Source: Ryuthela nishihirai (taxonomy: Eukaryota; Arthropoda; Arachnida; Araneae; Heptathelidae). From it: a DNA stretch of 64,000 bases. Made by a program: the position numbers and the translations under genes. Under the pieces are notes generated by a model that was not told the DNA's origin, searched no databases, and saw only the letters and a program-made list of their open reading frames with translations. Below are positions 23,830-34,963 of this stretch, piece by piece (the stretch's first letter is position 1; every line of letters starts with the position of its first letter). The stretch covers positions 40,446,001-40,510,000 of the forward strand of contig JAWZYU010000005.1 of assembly GCA_038380435.1 (NCBI GenBank), in the 5' to 3' direction.

Positions 23830-24262
23830 GTAGCCTATTTCTTCCCACACAAAAGATTAACTATCTGGTACAACTCCGTGCTGCTTTGCTGTCCAGCTGC
23901 TTCCTCTGCTTTGTCAGCCAAGCTTTCATTCCGTAGGACACCCTTAATAAGATTAACCCTTAATAAGCTGTTTGCAATGCTGTATGTTAAAACTTGCATG
24001 GTGTTGATTCAGGTTAGTCCTACAATTATTTTTTTCACAAATAAGCTCCACGTGTCACTCAAATGACTTTGTAATTTACTCCTTTTTCCTCTGCTTCTTT
24101 ATATATATTCCTCTGCTCCTTATTATATTTTTCTTCTCCTCCTTTTTTTATATAAAGAAAATCCTGTTTAAGCTGATCCCATTGTTCCTCAAATTTGGTA
24201 GTAAGCTTACTGCAGTTGTCATAATGATCAAGTAGTGTATCATGGTATGCTTACGGCCACAT
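23830..24262 (-). pseudogene. RTE LINE fragment (copy E)
   Basis: Matches two separate parts of RTE copies A/B: 23830-23945 corresponds to the linker before the RT (TTCTTCCCACACAAAAGATTAA, GCTTCCTCTGCTTTGTCAGC) and 24150-24262 to the linker after the endonuclease (TTTAAGCTGATCCCATTGTT, GTCATAATGATCAAGTAG). The intervening 200 bases are poorly matched. It is an old, internally decayed minus-strand fragment. Confidence 0.65.
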
Positions 24263-24430
24263 CGTGGAATCTTAATGTTATATGTTATAGCAAATACACA
24301 AATGATCATATGCTGAAATACAATAGCAATGAACTGCAAGAGGCGAGACTCCAATTCAGAGTGGTTCATTATACTTGATTGGCTGATTAAACCAATAGTC
24401 AAAGACTTGTTAATTAGGGGAGTGAATTTT

Positions 24431-26440
24431 GTATGAAGGGCAGTCCAGAAACAAGTTTACAAGGTGCATAGTGTCATCCTGGACTGATTGGATATATTTC
24501 GAGGCAACTGATTATTCTCAGTTGGCAGCACTGCATTGAAAGCCATCACTTTGCACTGCTTGTGTGGTGACAACCATTAGTCAAACATGGTTACTCTGGT
24601 TGGGACTGGACAGTGGTTCAAGTTCTTGGCATGTGTCTGCAGCAGAAGTTCATCATCAGTGGGTCAGAGCTTACAAGAATGATGTGAGTTGGCAGAGTGT
24701 GATAAAGTGATGTGCACACTTTAAAACCACATGAGTCAGTATTGGACAATTGTGAGAGAAGCAGCAGACCAGAACAGCAAGCACACCAGGCAACAAGACA
24801 TGGAAAATACAATTCTTGGAAACAGAAGGATTATGGGGAATGAACTGCAATACAACTTGAGTTTGTTGCATGGAAGGATTATCAGGATCATTCAAAGGTT
24901 AGGATTCTACAAAGTGTGTATACAATGGGTGCTGAAAGTACCATTGGAAGACCATGAAGCCCAATGAATGGTTTGTGCTTTGTCATTCCTGCAACAGTAT
25001 GCCATTAATGATACAAATTTCTCAAACACATTGGCAATGGAGATGCATGGTGTAACACTCCAAAGAAATGAAATACTTTTAAAGTTTGGACCCTTTGTCT
25101 GATCGAATTATTTTCATGCTCCGGATAGCTGAGTCGGGTGCCAGGCAACAATTAACAAATTGCCAAAAAATAAAGTTTAATTAGGGTTCGAAATACCAGC
25201 GAGCATTAATGAGTAAGAATTCAAAAATATTAAATGATTGTCAAAATTTAAATACTAGTTCTAATCAAAACAATTAATGTTGCTCAAGAGAAAAAATTAG
25301 TAAAGATTCAAAAAGGTTTAAATAACAAACAATTTATTTCCAAAAAACTCACCAAAACTTCAGTGAAGAAGATACTACATCATTTCTTACTACAATCATC
25401 TTCAACAAACTCCAAACTAAAACTGATCTCTAAACTGTGCTGTGCTCTACTACTCTCTCTACTCTACTATCTTCTGTGCTACTGTGACAACATGTCACCA
25501 GGTTATAACAAGAGGTACAAAGCCCGCACGTGTCATGTTGCACGCCGGGAAAGACATTTGCATAAATTGATGAGTGGCGCAAGCTATGATGCAAGAGTGG
25601 GCATGTCCTTGTGCACACGCTTTAGAGGGTGACAATCAGAAGTTCGGAGTTGCGCATGCGCAACTCCTAACTCTTGGAAACGAGCGCTGTGATGCCAAAA
25701 AGGAAATAAAAATCCCCAAAATGATAAATATAACGTAAATTAAGCAAAACTGGTTAAGGTAAAGTAAAAGTGAATGAGGGGGCATCACAATGGGTTTATC
25801 ATCATGTCCCAGAGATGAAACATCCTGGGTCCATGCGATAAAAGAAATTCCAGGTTGAAATGTCTGCTGCAAAATTGATGGTTACTCTGTTTTGGGACGT
25901 AAAGGTGTATTGATGGTAGACTTCATGCAACAGGGAACAATAATCAGTGTAGCTGCCTACTGTACATCAGTGAAATGCTTAAGAGCTGCCATTAAATTAA
26001 AATGCCCAGGACTTACGAAAGGTATTTTGCTTCTGCATGATAATGCTTGGCCGCACAGTGCAAAGTGATTCGACAATTGCTGCAGCACTTCCAGTGGAAA
26101 ATCTTGAAATATCTGACATACAGCCCTGATCTGGCACCTAGCACCTACTATCTCTTTCCTGCTCTAAACGATAATCATGGTGGCCCCAAATTTCAAAGTG
26201 ATGATGTCATGAAGAAACTGTGACACTGTGATTTGAAATTGTAGGACATGGACTTCCATTCAACAGGGAATCAAAAAGCTAGTCCTGCAATATGATAATG
26301 CTTCAATTGTGGTGGGGACTATGTTGAAAAGTCAAATGGTACTCATAAAATCGCATTTGTATAGTTTTCGTCAGAACTAGAAATAAATATTCCAGAATAT
26401 AATATGACTTCCAAACTTATTTTTCGACTACCCCTCACAT
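24431..26440 (+). mobile_element. mariner element split by a solo LTR
   Basis: TIRs: left GGGCAGTCCAGAAACAAGTTTACAAG from about 24438 and reverse-complemented right GGGTAGTCGAAAAATAAGTT ending near 26434. Transposase remnants: QRMVCALSFLQ-like (here EAQ, stop, MVCALSFLQQYA) near 24955-25010; after the LTR, WLLCFGT, VDFMQQGTI-like, then LTYSPDLAPSTYYLFPAL near 26115-26170. This is the DD34D pattern (SPDLAPSTYYLF keeps the last Asp). Many stops; inactive. The ORF resumes after removing the LTR at 25051-25789. Confidence 0.72.
25051..25789 (-). repeat. Solo LTR (same family as 17958-18725)
   Basis: 739 bases from TGTAACACTCC to GGGGCATCACA, flanked by a 4-base target duplication ATGG (25047-25050 and 25790-25793). 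It aligns with the LTR at 17958 along its length. Orientation is set as minus because the gag-bearing copy is read on that strand. It interrupts a mariner transposase. Confidence 0.78.
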
Positions 26441-26472
26441 ATAGATCATATTACATTCTGAACGAAAGATTA

Positions 26473-28655
26473 CACTGGACAACAAATTTTCATAAAGGTC
26501 ATGCCTCTGAGATAAAAGTAGCAATTTCTTAAAGATTTCAAGGTGCTGAACACGAATATGACAATGAAAATGCAAAATTGGCTACGATTTCTGAAAAATC
26601 TGCAGTAGTTTCTTATATAATAGAGTAATACATACATATGACATGTAATGGTAAAACTCTGCTTCAACTTCTGCCGTTGCTTGTACAGTTGCTCAGGATC
26701 ATCTCTGGTGAGCATCCAACAGCAGTCACCCAACATTGAAGTGGACCAGTTTCCCTGGTATCAATTCTTCATTGTTGCAATGTCATGGTGAAAACGTTCA
26801 CCATGCTCATCATTAACCATGCTGCAGTTGTAGGGAAAGAAATCTAAGTGAGAATGGAGAAAGTGGATCTTTAAGAAAATATTGCAGCCAAGTTTGTGAT
26901 ATAGAGATGTCCTTAACCAGTTTCTCGTAGTTGGCTGCCGTGACATTCCCAAGGAATTTAGTTGACACCAGACGAAACTCTTCCCAAGCCTTTTTCTCGT
27001 CACACTGAAGCAGGTTGTTGAACAACTGGTCTCTGAACAGCTCGTGGATCTGAGGACCACACAAATTCCCTCTTTAATTTTCGCTTCACTTCAGAGATTT
27101 ACTCTGAGGCCAGTTTCTCTTCACATAATGCAAAGTTTTTTCTCAGCTGTCCCATTCACATAAGAAACAGCACTACTTCATATGTCCCAACTGCAGACAC
27201 ATCAACAACACCACTACATCCAAGTCACAACAGAGATGTCAGCCATACTTGCTGTATTGAAGGCAGTTCAACAGCTGTTTTAGGTTGTCATAGTTTTCTT
27301 TCATGTGGACAGCGTGTCCAACTGCAATGGATGGAAGTTGTTGTTGTTGGGTTGTTTTACCTCTTAGCGGCACTTTTTTGCACACCATGGGCTAAATGGC
27401 CAGGTCACATGGACCCCGAAGGCTCAGAGAAGGTTGGGGGAGGGGACCCACTGGAACAGCTGTTGGGAGACAGATGGTAGCCTCCCGTCAAGGCCATCCA
27501 GCGTGTTCTTTAACGTGCACAGGGTATGGCTCTCCCATACACGGGGCCACGGCTTAACGTCCCATCCGACGGACGGTGGCCTTTCCAAGCCCATCGGTGT
27601 CCCCTACTGACCGTGGGCAGGGCGGGGAATTTTGCGGAGATAAATCTCAACGCTGACCCAGCTGGGACTCGAACCTGGGAACTACAGATTACGAGCCTGG
27701 CGTGCTACCGACTGAGCCACCCCCGCCCCCAATGGATGGAAGTCTATTTCCATTATGCAGCAACACTTCCTTGATACTCAATTTTGAGGAGTCTATGAAT
27801 AGTCGCCATTCTGGAGGGTCATATTTGATTCTGAGGGCATCCATCTACATTGGAGCAGAATACAAAGCTATCGTCCTTTCTGAAGTAAGGCGCAAACTGC
27901 TCATGATGAGTTCGAAACGAAGTCACTCGGACATTTTCCTTGAGAAGATTTCATTGTTTAAGTCTTGATCTAAGTAACTCTGCTTTGGCCTTGAACTGCC
28001 CCAGATCACGAACAAGATAATTCATTTCTTCTTTGGTGAGAATGTGTGGTGCAGATGATGCACCATGGCAGATGTATAGATCATCATTAGACATCGAAGG
28101 CTGCGCAGAACTTGATGTGGGTTCACCTCCCTTCTCATTGTCTGCATTGATGTAAAATTCTTTTGGAGGTTTGGGAATGGGAAGGCCTTTGCTGTGTGAA
28201 ACTGCTCAGAGAGCAGATTGTGTATTCGGATGCGCTATTGTCCACTTCTTTTTCCTTGTGATGCCACCAGAAACAGGTGGAACCATGTAGAAGTAGCAGT
28301 CATTTGCATGATTGCTTGGCTCTCTGCAAACCATAAAAATAGCAAATGGCATCACCACTTTTTAGCCTTTCAACCACTTTGGAAGATTTGCACATGTATT
28401 GCAGCATATGTGTGGGGCCCAGGCTTTGTACTCATCCCCAATCTTGCATCTAAAATAAAATTTGTACTTTGATTGTGGTGATTTCACTATTGGGGTGATG
28501 GCCCTTTTCTGACTTACAAACGTCATTTCCCCATAAATGTAACAAAATGTATCTGCACTATTAACACAATTATGATGCATCACTACTGCTGTATTAAAAC
28601 TGCAAGGATCACTTATGTTGTACTTAAGACTCAGGGGTAAATAGGAATCACTCAA
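26473..28655 (-). pseudogene. U-family putative transposase, copy U2
   Basis: Protein of unassigned family. Visible motifs: an N-terminal Cys-rich region (CVNSADTFCYIYGE; HICCNTCA), a HxxDCYF block (changed here), the WRLFIDS region (ECRLFIDSSK-like, 27800), then after the SINE a Cys/Trp block (YLCC.. near 27230, CCFLCEWDS near 27180) and the C-terminal LHSHLDFFPYNCSMVNDEHG and ERFHHDIATM (26860-26770), LGDCCWMLTRDDPEQLYKQR (26735-26670). I infer an RNase H-like nuclease from the spaced acidic residues. Frameshifts occur at 28010, 27890 and elsewhere. Confidence 0.65.
27335..27732 (-). repeat. SINE-1, full length, inside U2
   Basis: Minus strand: head GGGGGCGGGGGTGGCTCAGT, A box GGCTCAGTCGGTAGC, B box GGTTCGAGTCCCA, then the shared body to AGAGGTAAAACAACCCAAC. 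It is flanked by a 13-base target duplication AATGGATGGAAGT (27330-27342 region and 27730-27742 region), which is U2 coding sequence. High similarity to the copies at 53594 and 56585 marks it as young. Confidence 0.85.
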
Positions 28656-29022
28656 AAGACTTGCTCACCCTACTAGACATCGCTTACAACTAACGATTGC
28701 ATCATCTTTAGTCTGCGATCATAAAGCCATGATGTCATGATTCAACTACATTTCATCAGACAACGATGCAATACCTCCGGGGGTTGTATGTATGGTGAGC
28801 TCATGTAATACAACGTGATATGTTGCAATCTGGAGTTTAAAATACAGCATTGCGAAATGGTTACCTATGTACTCAATGCAGACTGAGTCGTTTATACATG
28901 ACCATCTCTGTCTCTCCTAAATATGAGCCAGTCGACAAATTTTATTGTCATTTTCTGGTTCAGCACCTGAAAATTAGTAAAGATTGGTTATTTTCATTTC
29001 AAAGCTTTTTTGTGTGTTGGCT

Positions 29023-29085
29023 GAAAGTTTATCTTTGTATTTTTATAGAGTTTTGTGCTGGTTGACTTAGTTTTGTGTTTCATAC
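29023..29085 (+). repeat. Ty3-type LTR fragment
   Basis: GCTGAAAGTTTATCTTTGTA then GAGTTTTGTGCTGGTTGACT matches the 3' part of the LTRs at 30085-30270 and 33128-33849. It abuts the truncated right TIR of U2. Confidence 0.55.
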
Positions 29086-29386
29086 AAGTCTGCATGGCTA
29101 CAGTTGTCATGGTGCCACAAAGACTGGACTGTCGACTCTTGAAAGCATGTTATCTGGACGGATTGATTGATTGATTAAAACAGCTCAACAATTGAATACT
29201 CCCGTGAACTTGACAATTGCCCGAACACAGACTCATTCAGACATAATGAAAATTGCACATATCAATATCTATATATGTATTTTTTTTATTTCATTTTTTA
29301 TTTATTTTTTATTTTTGATTAGTCACATTTTTGCTTGTACTCGAATAATGCGAGGCTATGGGTACGTCATAAGCTGTATGTAGGCA

Positions 29387-30005
29387 AGGTTCTGTTCAAG
29401 CTGGAGGAGGCTCTGTGACGTTCTGGGGGTGTTTCATATACGATGAAATGGGTCCTTTGATTGCTGTGACGTCACACTTGAACCAGAAGGGCTATATGGA
29501 GCTAATGGATGATCACATATTACCTTTTGTGCCAGGTTCTGTTCAAGCTGGAGGAGGCTGTGATATTCTGGGGGTGTTTCACATATGAGGAAATGGGTCC
29601 TTTGATTGTGGTGATTTCACACTTGAACCAGAAGGGCTATATGGAGCTACTGGATAACCACATGTTGTCTTTTATGCAGCATCTTCACAGTCAACATCAG
29701 AAGAATACCCCAGTCTTCCAAAATGACAATTGTTGTGTGCACAGGGCTCGAAGTGTGTCGGATTGGCACGATGAGTATTCTGAAGCCCTCGAACATCTCG
29801 ACTGACCCACCAAATCCCCTGATTTGAATTCCATAGAAAACTTGTGGTACTATTTGGGGTAACGAGTGAAGTACTGTCCCAGCCATCTGGCTGAACTGCG
29901 TCATTTGCTGCTAGAAGAGTGGATGAATATTGATGTGCACTACATCCATGCCAGACAGGATTTTGGCTGTTCCTCGGTCACATGGAGGCATTACACGCGA
30001 TGAGG
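29387..30005 (+). pseudogene. Tc1-like transposase, catalytic half with tandem duplication
   Basis: Reads SVQAGGGSVTFWGCF (GGSVMFWGCF block), MGPLI.VTSHLNQKGYMELL, then VFQNDNCCVHRARSV (second Asp, usual QxDNAPxHxAR) and DLNSIENLWYYLG (last Glu, DD34E type; PDLNPIENLW is typical). A segment of about 147 bases is repeated in tandem: 29387-29533 and 29534-29680. Stops at about 29804 and 29862 and the duplication make it inactive. The N-terminal half is missing. Confidence 0.8.
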
Positions 30006-30084
30006 TGACATTCAGCCTGGGATGACTTTTTTTTATCCGGTGAGCTTATTAGCTTCGTTTTGTGATTTGAATGTAAATAGAATT

Positions 30085-30270
30085 GAGATAATGGATTCTT
30101 CTGAAAGTTTATTTTTGTGTTGTTATAGAGTTTCGTGCCAGTTTACTTAGTTTGTTTATAAATAATTTCATCCATGCTTTTGTAGTAAATTGCATTTTTT
30201 TTTTGTAATTTTCATTCACATATTTTTACTTGAACTCACGCTCAGTGCTCATCGATTTTAATTTGTAACA
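30085..30270 (+). repeat. Ty3-type LTR, 3' portion
   Basis: TTCTTCTGAAAGTTTATTTT, TTCATCCATGCTTTTGTAGT and ending TTAATTTGTAACA match the end of the LTR at 33128-33849. The 5' part of this LTR is not recognisable, perhaps lost to the Tc1 fragment on its left. Confidence 0.6.
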
Positions 30271-30429
30271 ATATATAACAGGTGAGACAGTCATATTTGA
30301 ATGATCACCAAGTATATATATACCTTGATGTCTTCATAAATTTTTATAAATATTTTGCACCTGAAGGGCAGAATCTAGTGATAGGAGTTTTATAATCACT
30401 ATTTAGAAATATTTAAAACATGAATTCAA

Positions 30430-31321
30430 CAATGAAGGCTGCAGAGAACCTGATGTTGATTCACCTCCCTCCTCCTTGTCTGTATTGATGTAAAATTCTT
30501 TTGGAGGTTTGGAAATGGGAAGGCCTTTGCTGTTCACACAACTGCTCAGAGAGCAGATATTGTCCACTTCTTTTTCCTTGTGATGCCTCCAGAAACAGGT
30601 GGAACCATGTAGAAGTAGCAGTCATTTGCATGATTGCTTGGCTCTTTCCAAACCATAGGAATAGCAAATGGCATCACCACTTTTTTGTCTTTCAACCACT
30701 TTGGAAGATTTCTTGCACACATATTGCAGCATATGTGTGGGGAACCAGGCCTTGTACTCGTCCCCGATCTTGCAACCAAAATAAAATTTGTACGCTGCTT
30801 TCACTATTGGGGTGATGGCCCTTTTCTGGCTTGCAAACGTCACTTCCCCGCAAATATATCAAAATGTATCTGCACTGTTAACACAGTTACCAGGCATCAC
30901 TACTGCTGGATTAAAACTACAAGGATCACTTGTGTTGTACTTAAGACTCAGGGGTAAATAGGAGTCGTTCAAAAGACTTCCTCACCCTACGAGACATCGC
31001 TTACAACTAATGATTGCATCATCTTTTGTCCACGATCATAAAGCCATGATGTCATGATTCAGCTACATTTCATCAGACAATGATGCAATACCTCCAGGGG
31101 TTGTATGTATGGTAAGCTGATGTAATACAACGCAATATGTTGCAACCTGGAGTTTAAAATACAGCATTGCAAAATGGTTACCCATTTGTTCAATACTGAC
31201 TGAGTCATTTATACATGACCATCTCTGTCTCTCCTAAACAAGAGCCAATTGACAAATTTACCTCAAAATTAGTAAAGATTGGCTATTTTCATTTAAAAGC
31301 CTTTTGGTGTGTTGCCCAGTG
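30430..31321 (-). mobile_element. U-family DNA transposon, copy U3 (5' half)
   Basis: The right end is an intact 5' TIR: on the minus strand CACTGGGCAACACACCAAAA at 31321 down, then AGCCAATCTTTACTAATTTT and GAGG. Coding on the minus strand contains MTFASQKRAITPIVKAAYKF (30843), FYFGCKIGDEYKAW, QYVCKKSSKVVERQ, DAICYSYGLERAKQS, PPVSGGITRKKKW and EFYINTDKEEGGE. The copy stops abruptly near 30430; the C-terminal half and 3' TIR are absent. It is about 90% like U2 over the shared part by eye. Confidence 0.72.
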
Positions 31322-31974
31322 TTATTTCTATGTTAATCTTGTGCATTACCAGTATTTCTTATGCAACTCTTGAGATATTAATTTGATAATTAAGCACAGA
31401 ACCAAAATGCGACCATTTAAAAGAACTTGAAGTATCACTCACCTGACCCATCGTCATCAATGGATACTTGGGAAGCCATTGTCTAGCATCTCATAGCAAA
31501 CACTCCCAGATATATATATTTCAGATATCAGATTTCATTTTCAGTATAAATTTTTTTTCATGTTCAGAATGTTACTCTAAATGGTGTCTTCAACATAAAC
31601 GAGGCTGTCTCTGATTTATAAGGTTAAAGATATGCATTTTAACATTTACATTCATAGAGTTGTTGAGTAAAGTCTAATTTGTAAATGTTCTTTTAGATAT
31701 TATTTCAGCTTAGAATGGTGGTTGCTCTGGATGAGAAGTGTCTGTTGAATGCATGGCAGACTGTACAAGATTTTACAATTCTTAGAATGGACAGCACTAA
31801 GAATGGGAGCGAAATAGAAATTGTTTGAGTTATAATTTTTGAGGTTGTGGGGTGCTAGTCCAAAATTCCAATGTTATTAGAAGATGTTAATATTATATCA
31901 CAAATGGTCATGGAGTTTTGCATTTTTGTTTTTTTCATTACATGTTGAATCCCACTGGATGACTGATCTGTTGG
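31322..31974. other. Intron 2 stretch without recognised features
   Basis: AT-rich. A short open frame near 31710-31828 follows a splice-acceptor-like TTATTTCAG, but it matches nothing and does not fit the LETMD1-like frame. It may be decayed pol of the following Ty3-type element. Confidence 0.35.
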
Positions 31975-33127
31975 CAGATAATCCTTCCTCGCTCCCGAGT
32001 GGAACTAGCGGCAAAAGATGTGCATGTTAGTGACACTGGAGGACACTTCGGTGTTAATAAGACATTAACAAAAGCCAGGGAATGATTTCATTGGCTGAAA
32101 AGTAGAGCAGACATTGAAAAATGGTGTAGGCAATGTGAGGCCTGTGCAGCAAAGAAAGGCTCTAAGACTAGGATTGGGTAAATAATAATAGTCGGGGTAA
32201 GCTGCAGTTGTATAATGTTAGTGCTCCTTTTGAGAGAATAGCCATTGATGTAATGGGTCCGTTTTCTAGGACTGATGATGGAAATCACTATTTATTAATG
32301 GATTATTTCATGAAGTGACCTGAAGTCTATTTGTTCCAAGACCAGGAGGCAACAACAGTTGCAGAGATGATAGTAAATAACTTGATTAGTAGGTATGGAG
32401 TACTTTTGCAACTCCACTCAGATCAAGGACAGAATTTTGAATCCAATGTGTTTAAAGGCATCTGCCAACTATTAGGCATTCAGAAAACCAGAACAAGTCC
32501 CCTACACCCTCATTCAGATGGAATGGTTGAGAGATTTAATAGGACAATTGCACAACATTGTTTGTTGACAACCATCAATGTGACTGGGATCACCATATAC
32601 CACTCTTTTTGTTGGCATACAGAACAGCAGTGCATGAAACAATTGGACAGACACCTTCCATGATGCTCTTTGGAAGAGAATTATGTCTTCCTTGTGACCT
32701 TTTATATGTCAGCCCAAAACAATCATTCAATCTTCAACAAACCAGTCATCCACAATACGTACAAGAAGTACAGCAACAACTAGAAGAAATCCACCACTCT
32801 GTCAGACATAACATCAACTTGGCAGGTGAGAAAACCAAAATGAGGTACGGCAGTAAAACAAATGGAACTGTTTTCAATCAAGAAGATTTTGTCTGGCTGT
32901 GCAATCCACATAGAAAGAAGAGACTTTCTTCAAAACTTCAGCAACCTTGGGAAGGTCCATATACAGTAGTTAACAGGATTAACGACGTGGTGTATCGCAT
33001 TTATTGATGTCCAACTACAAAGTGCAAGGTGGTTCATGTAGATCGTTTGGCTCTATTTCATCGAAGATCTGAAGAAGCTTCGGAATCCAGAATTGTTCGG
33101 GATGAACAAGATCTAAGGAGGGGACAG
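31975..33127 (+). pseudogene. Ty3-type integrase, decayed
   Basis: C-terminal pol of a Ty3/gypsy-type LTR retrotransposon. HVSDTGGHFGVNKT then CRQCEACAAKKG (32125-32160) form the H2C2 zinc domain; AIDVMGPFSRTDDG (32240-32280) carries catalytic Asp 1; LHSDQGQNFES (32410-32445) Asp 2; HSDGMVERFNR (32512-32545) the catalytic Glu. After a frameshift near 32570 the frame continues LLAYRTAVHETIGQTP, MMLFGRELCLP and the WEGPYTVVNRI chromodomain-less C terminus to 33007, then RLALFHRR. Stops at about 32083 and 32315. A purine run GGAGGGGACAG precedes the LTR. Confidence 0.85.
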
Positions 33128-33849
33128 TGTTACAATAGATGAATGTGCTACATCGAACCTGTAATGTGATGTATCATCTTGATGCTCGCACGAACTACAG
33201 CGTGAGAATTGCATCACAAACAACTTCGAATAACTTAATTTAAAAAATAAAGAATAAGTTGTGGTAATTAAGAGGAATTAGAGTGTGAAGAAAAACATAG
33301 TTTGTTTTAGTCTGTGTGGTATAGTGTAAAAAAGATGATTTTATTTGGTGTGTTTGCAGGAGATTAAATAAGTTTCTTAGTGTTGATCCTGTTAGTGGAG
33401 TGATAAGAAAGAGAAGGAATATTTGGACACTTAAAAATGTGGCTGAGGAGGTTTTATGTTAGTCAAACAAGCAGAGCTGATCTCAACTTTTCTGTAGGAA
33501 GACCATCATTTGATGCATAGTTATCTTTAGTTTGTTTACAAGAATTGGTAAGGTTATTCTTGATAGATTGCAGATTGTTCTCAACTGTTGTAAAAGCATT
33601 AATTTTATGCTTTGAGTGTATATAATAGGAATTATAGAGGAAACATTTCTTTGTATGAATAGTAATAAGGTGCTAAGTTCTTCTGAATATTTATTTTTAT
33701 ACCAATAAAGATTTGTGTTGGTTGACTTTAGTTTATATAAATGTTTTTATTCCTACTTTTGTGATAAATTACATTATTTTAGAATTATAATTGTTAAATA
33801 CTATTTTTTTTTAACTCGAGCTCAGGGTCCATCCATTTAATTCATAACA
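33128..33849 (+). repeat. 3' LTR of the Ty3-type element
   Basis: Begins TGTTACAATAGATG right after the polypurine run GGGGACAG and ends TTAATTCATAACA (TG...CA). It holds a poly(A)-signal-like CAATAAAG near 33704. Fragments of the same LTR lie at 29023 and 30085. The 5' LTR is missing. Its end is inserted in, or fused to, the reverse transcriptase fragment that starts at 33850. Confidence 0.75.
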
Positions 33850-34560
33850 ATGTAATGGTGGTGGGTATATTATGATGAAGAACCTGTTGGAGATCTAGAG
33901 TTAGATCAAATGAATTGTCCTTTGTGCCCCTTACAGGTCTGAAGCTTGAAGAATGTTCACACAGAATGTTGTGGTTTCCTATATACCAGCTGAGTCTAAC
34001 TTTTATCATTTTTTTTTTGAGGATCTTAAGAATATAAGAGCACAGAGTTATAGGTCTATAAGCTTCCAAAATTGTAGGAATATTATTGGGTTTTCTGATT
34101 AATATTGTGTATGCAAGATTCCAATTCTCTGGAAAAAGTCTGCCTTTCCAGTGAGAGTTGTAGATATGTAGGTGAGGAAGCATTTCCTTAGGTAAATTTT
34201 TAATAGCTAAGTAAGATATATTATCTGGTTCTGGTGTGGATTTTTTCTTTATCTGGTTTAGAGCATAAATTAGTTCTGAGAGGGTGAAGTCTACATTCAG
34301 TTTTGAGAGTTTGTTTGGTGAATTCTTCAAAGTTGTCTTCCTCTAGTTCTTTTAAAATATGCATGTCTTCTGTAGATGGGCAATCACTGAGAGGTTTGGG
34401 AAAAAGTGTGTGGCAAAATTATCATCAGGTTCCTCATTAGATATATTTTTTTGCAGGCTTATTTTGTTCTATTTGGGTGGGTTTAATTTCTTTAGTGATA
34501 GAGTTGAAGGTAGAACAAATTTTGGTAGAGGGGGAAATAGGAGTTAGATCCGCAGTGAAG
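33850..34560 (-). pseudogene. Reverse transcriptase fragment of an I/Jockey-like LINE
   Basis: Minus-strand frame from 34330: FTLSELIYALNQIKKKSTPE, PDNISYLAIKNLPKEMLPHL, FPENWNLAYTILIRKPNNIP, YRPITLCSYILKILKKKM and SSSFRPVRGTKDNSFDLTLD. These are RT blocks 0 to 3 of I/Jockey-type LINEs (SAPGPDxIxYxxIKxLP; SYRPIxL; SGFRPGRGTxDN). The catalytic block with the first Asp would follow but is cut off by the LTR at 33849. A more decayed upstream linker extends to about 34560. It is not clearly the same family as the I-like LINE at 13385. Confidence 0.8.
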
Positions 34561-34866
34561 TTTGTCCATTAATTTTTGTCATTTTGGATTATTTGTTTTT
34601 AGATTCTTGTATTTCACTTTGTCACTCACCCTGACCCCCTTTGTACATAAATTTAAAAATGTTAATGTATACCTCAATTATTTTTTTCTTTCATTAATAT
34701 AATGAAATGCTATAATTATAATTATTTTCTGAAAAAACAACAATATGGAAATTAAAAAAAATGATTTTGAGAAGAAATAAACCATTTGCTGAATATAAAC
34801 ATAAGAATGTATAAATTACAAATTCTGCTCTTATTTTAAATGTGTGCATTTGTATGTTTCTTTTAG

Positions 34867-34963
34867 GCATGTTTCCTTCGTGGCTTAAGCCCTCTAGGAC
34901 TTCACAAAAATGAAATGATAAATTGGTTAACCCAGTGGATCACAGTAGCTCGTAATGTTGACA
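34867..34963 (+). CDS. LETMD1: LETMD1-like gene, LETM1-domain exon
   Basis: Exon of 97 bases between acceptor ttcttttag and donor gtaagt. It starts in phase 0 and leaves one base (A) for the next codon. It encodes ACFLRGLSPLGLHKNEMINW then LTQWITVARNVD. The ACxxRGLxPLGL..EMxxWLxxW signature is the core of the LETM1 domain and closely resembles LETMD1, which differs from LETM1 proper by lacking the long C-terminal coiled coils and EF hands. The split serine codon (A|GT) is completed by the exon at 42881. Intact reading frame and consensus splice sites indicate a functional exon. Confidence 0.92.

Larger units (their letters stand above)
26473..29022 (-). mobile_element. U-family DNA transposon, copy U2
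   Basis: Minus-strand copy with a clear left TIR CACTGGACAACAAATTTTCA at 26473. On the right the inner TIR GGTTCAGCACCTGAAAATTA (about 28959) is present, but the outermost bases are lost where LTR-like sequence begins at 29023. Coding pieces, 5' to 3' on this strand: zinc-motif N terminus at 28655 onward (CVNSADTFCYIYGE), MVWxEPSxHAND block near 28330, EFYINADNEKGGEP near 28150, HGASSAPHILTKEEMNYLV near 28050, C-terminal SDEHGERFH-like NDEHGERFHHDIATM near 26800. It carries a SINE at 27335-27732 and an internal deletion of roughly 160 bases near 27085. Confidence 0.75.

Noticed and set aside
31710..31828. Possible LETMD1 exon after an acceptor-like TTATTTCAG
   Set aside because: The exons at 11458-11601 and 34867-34963 join directly in phase 0 within a conserved motif (ELRW|ACFLRG), leaving no room for an extra exon; the frame also runs to a stop.
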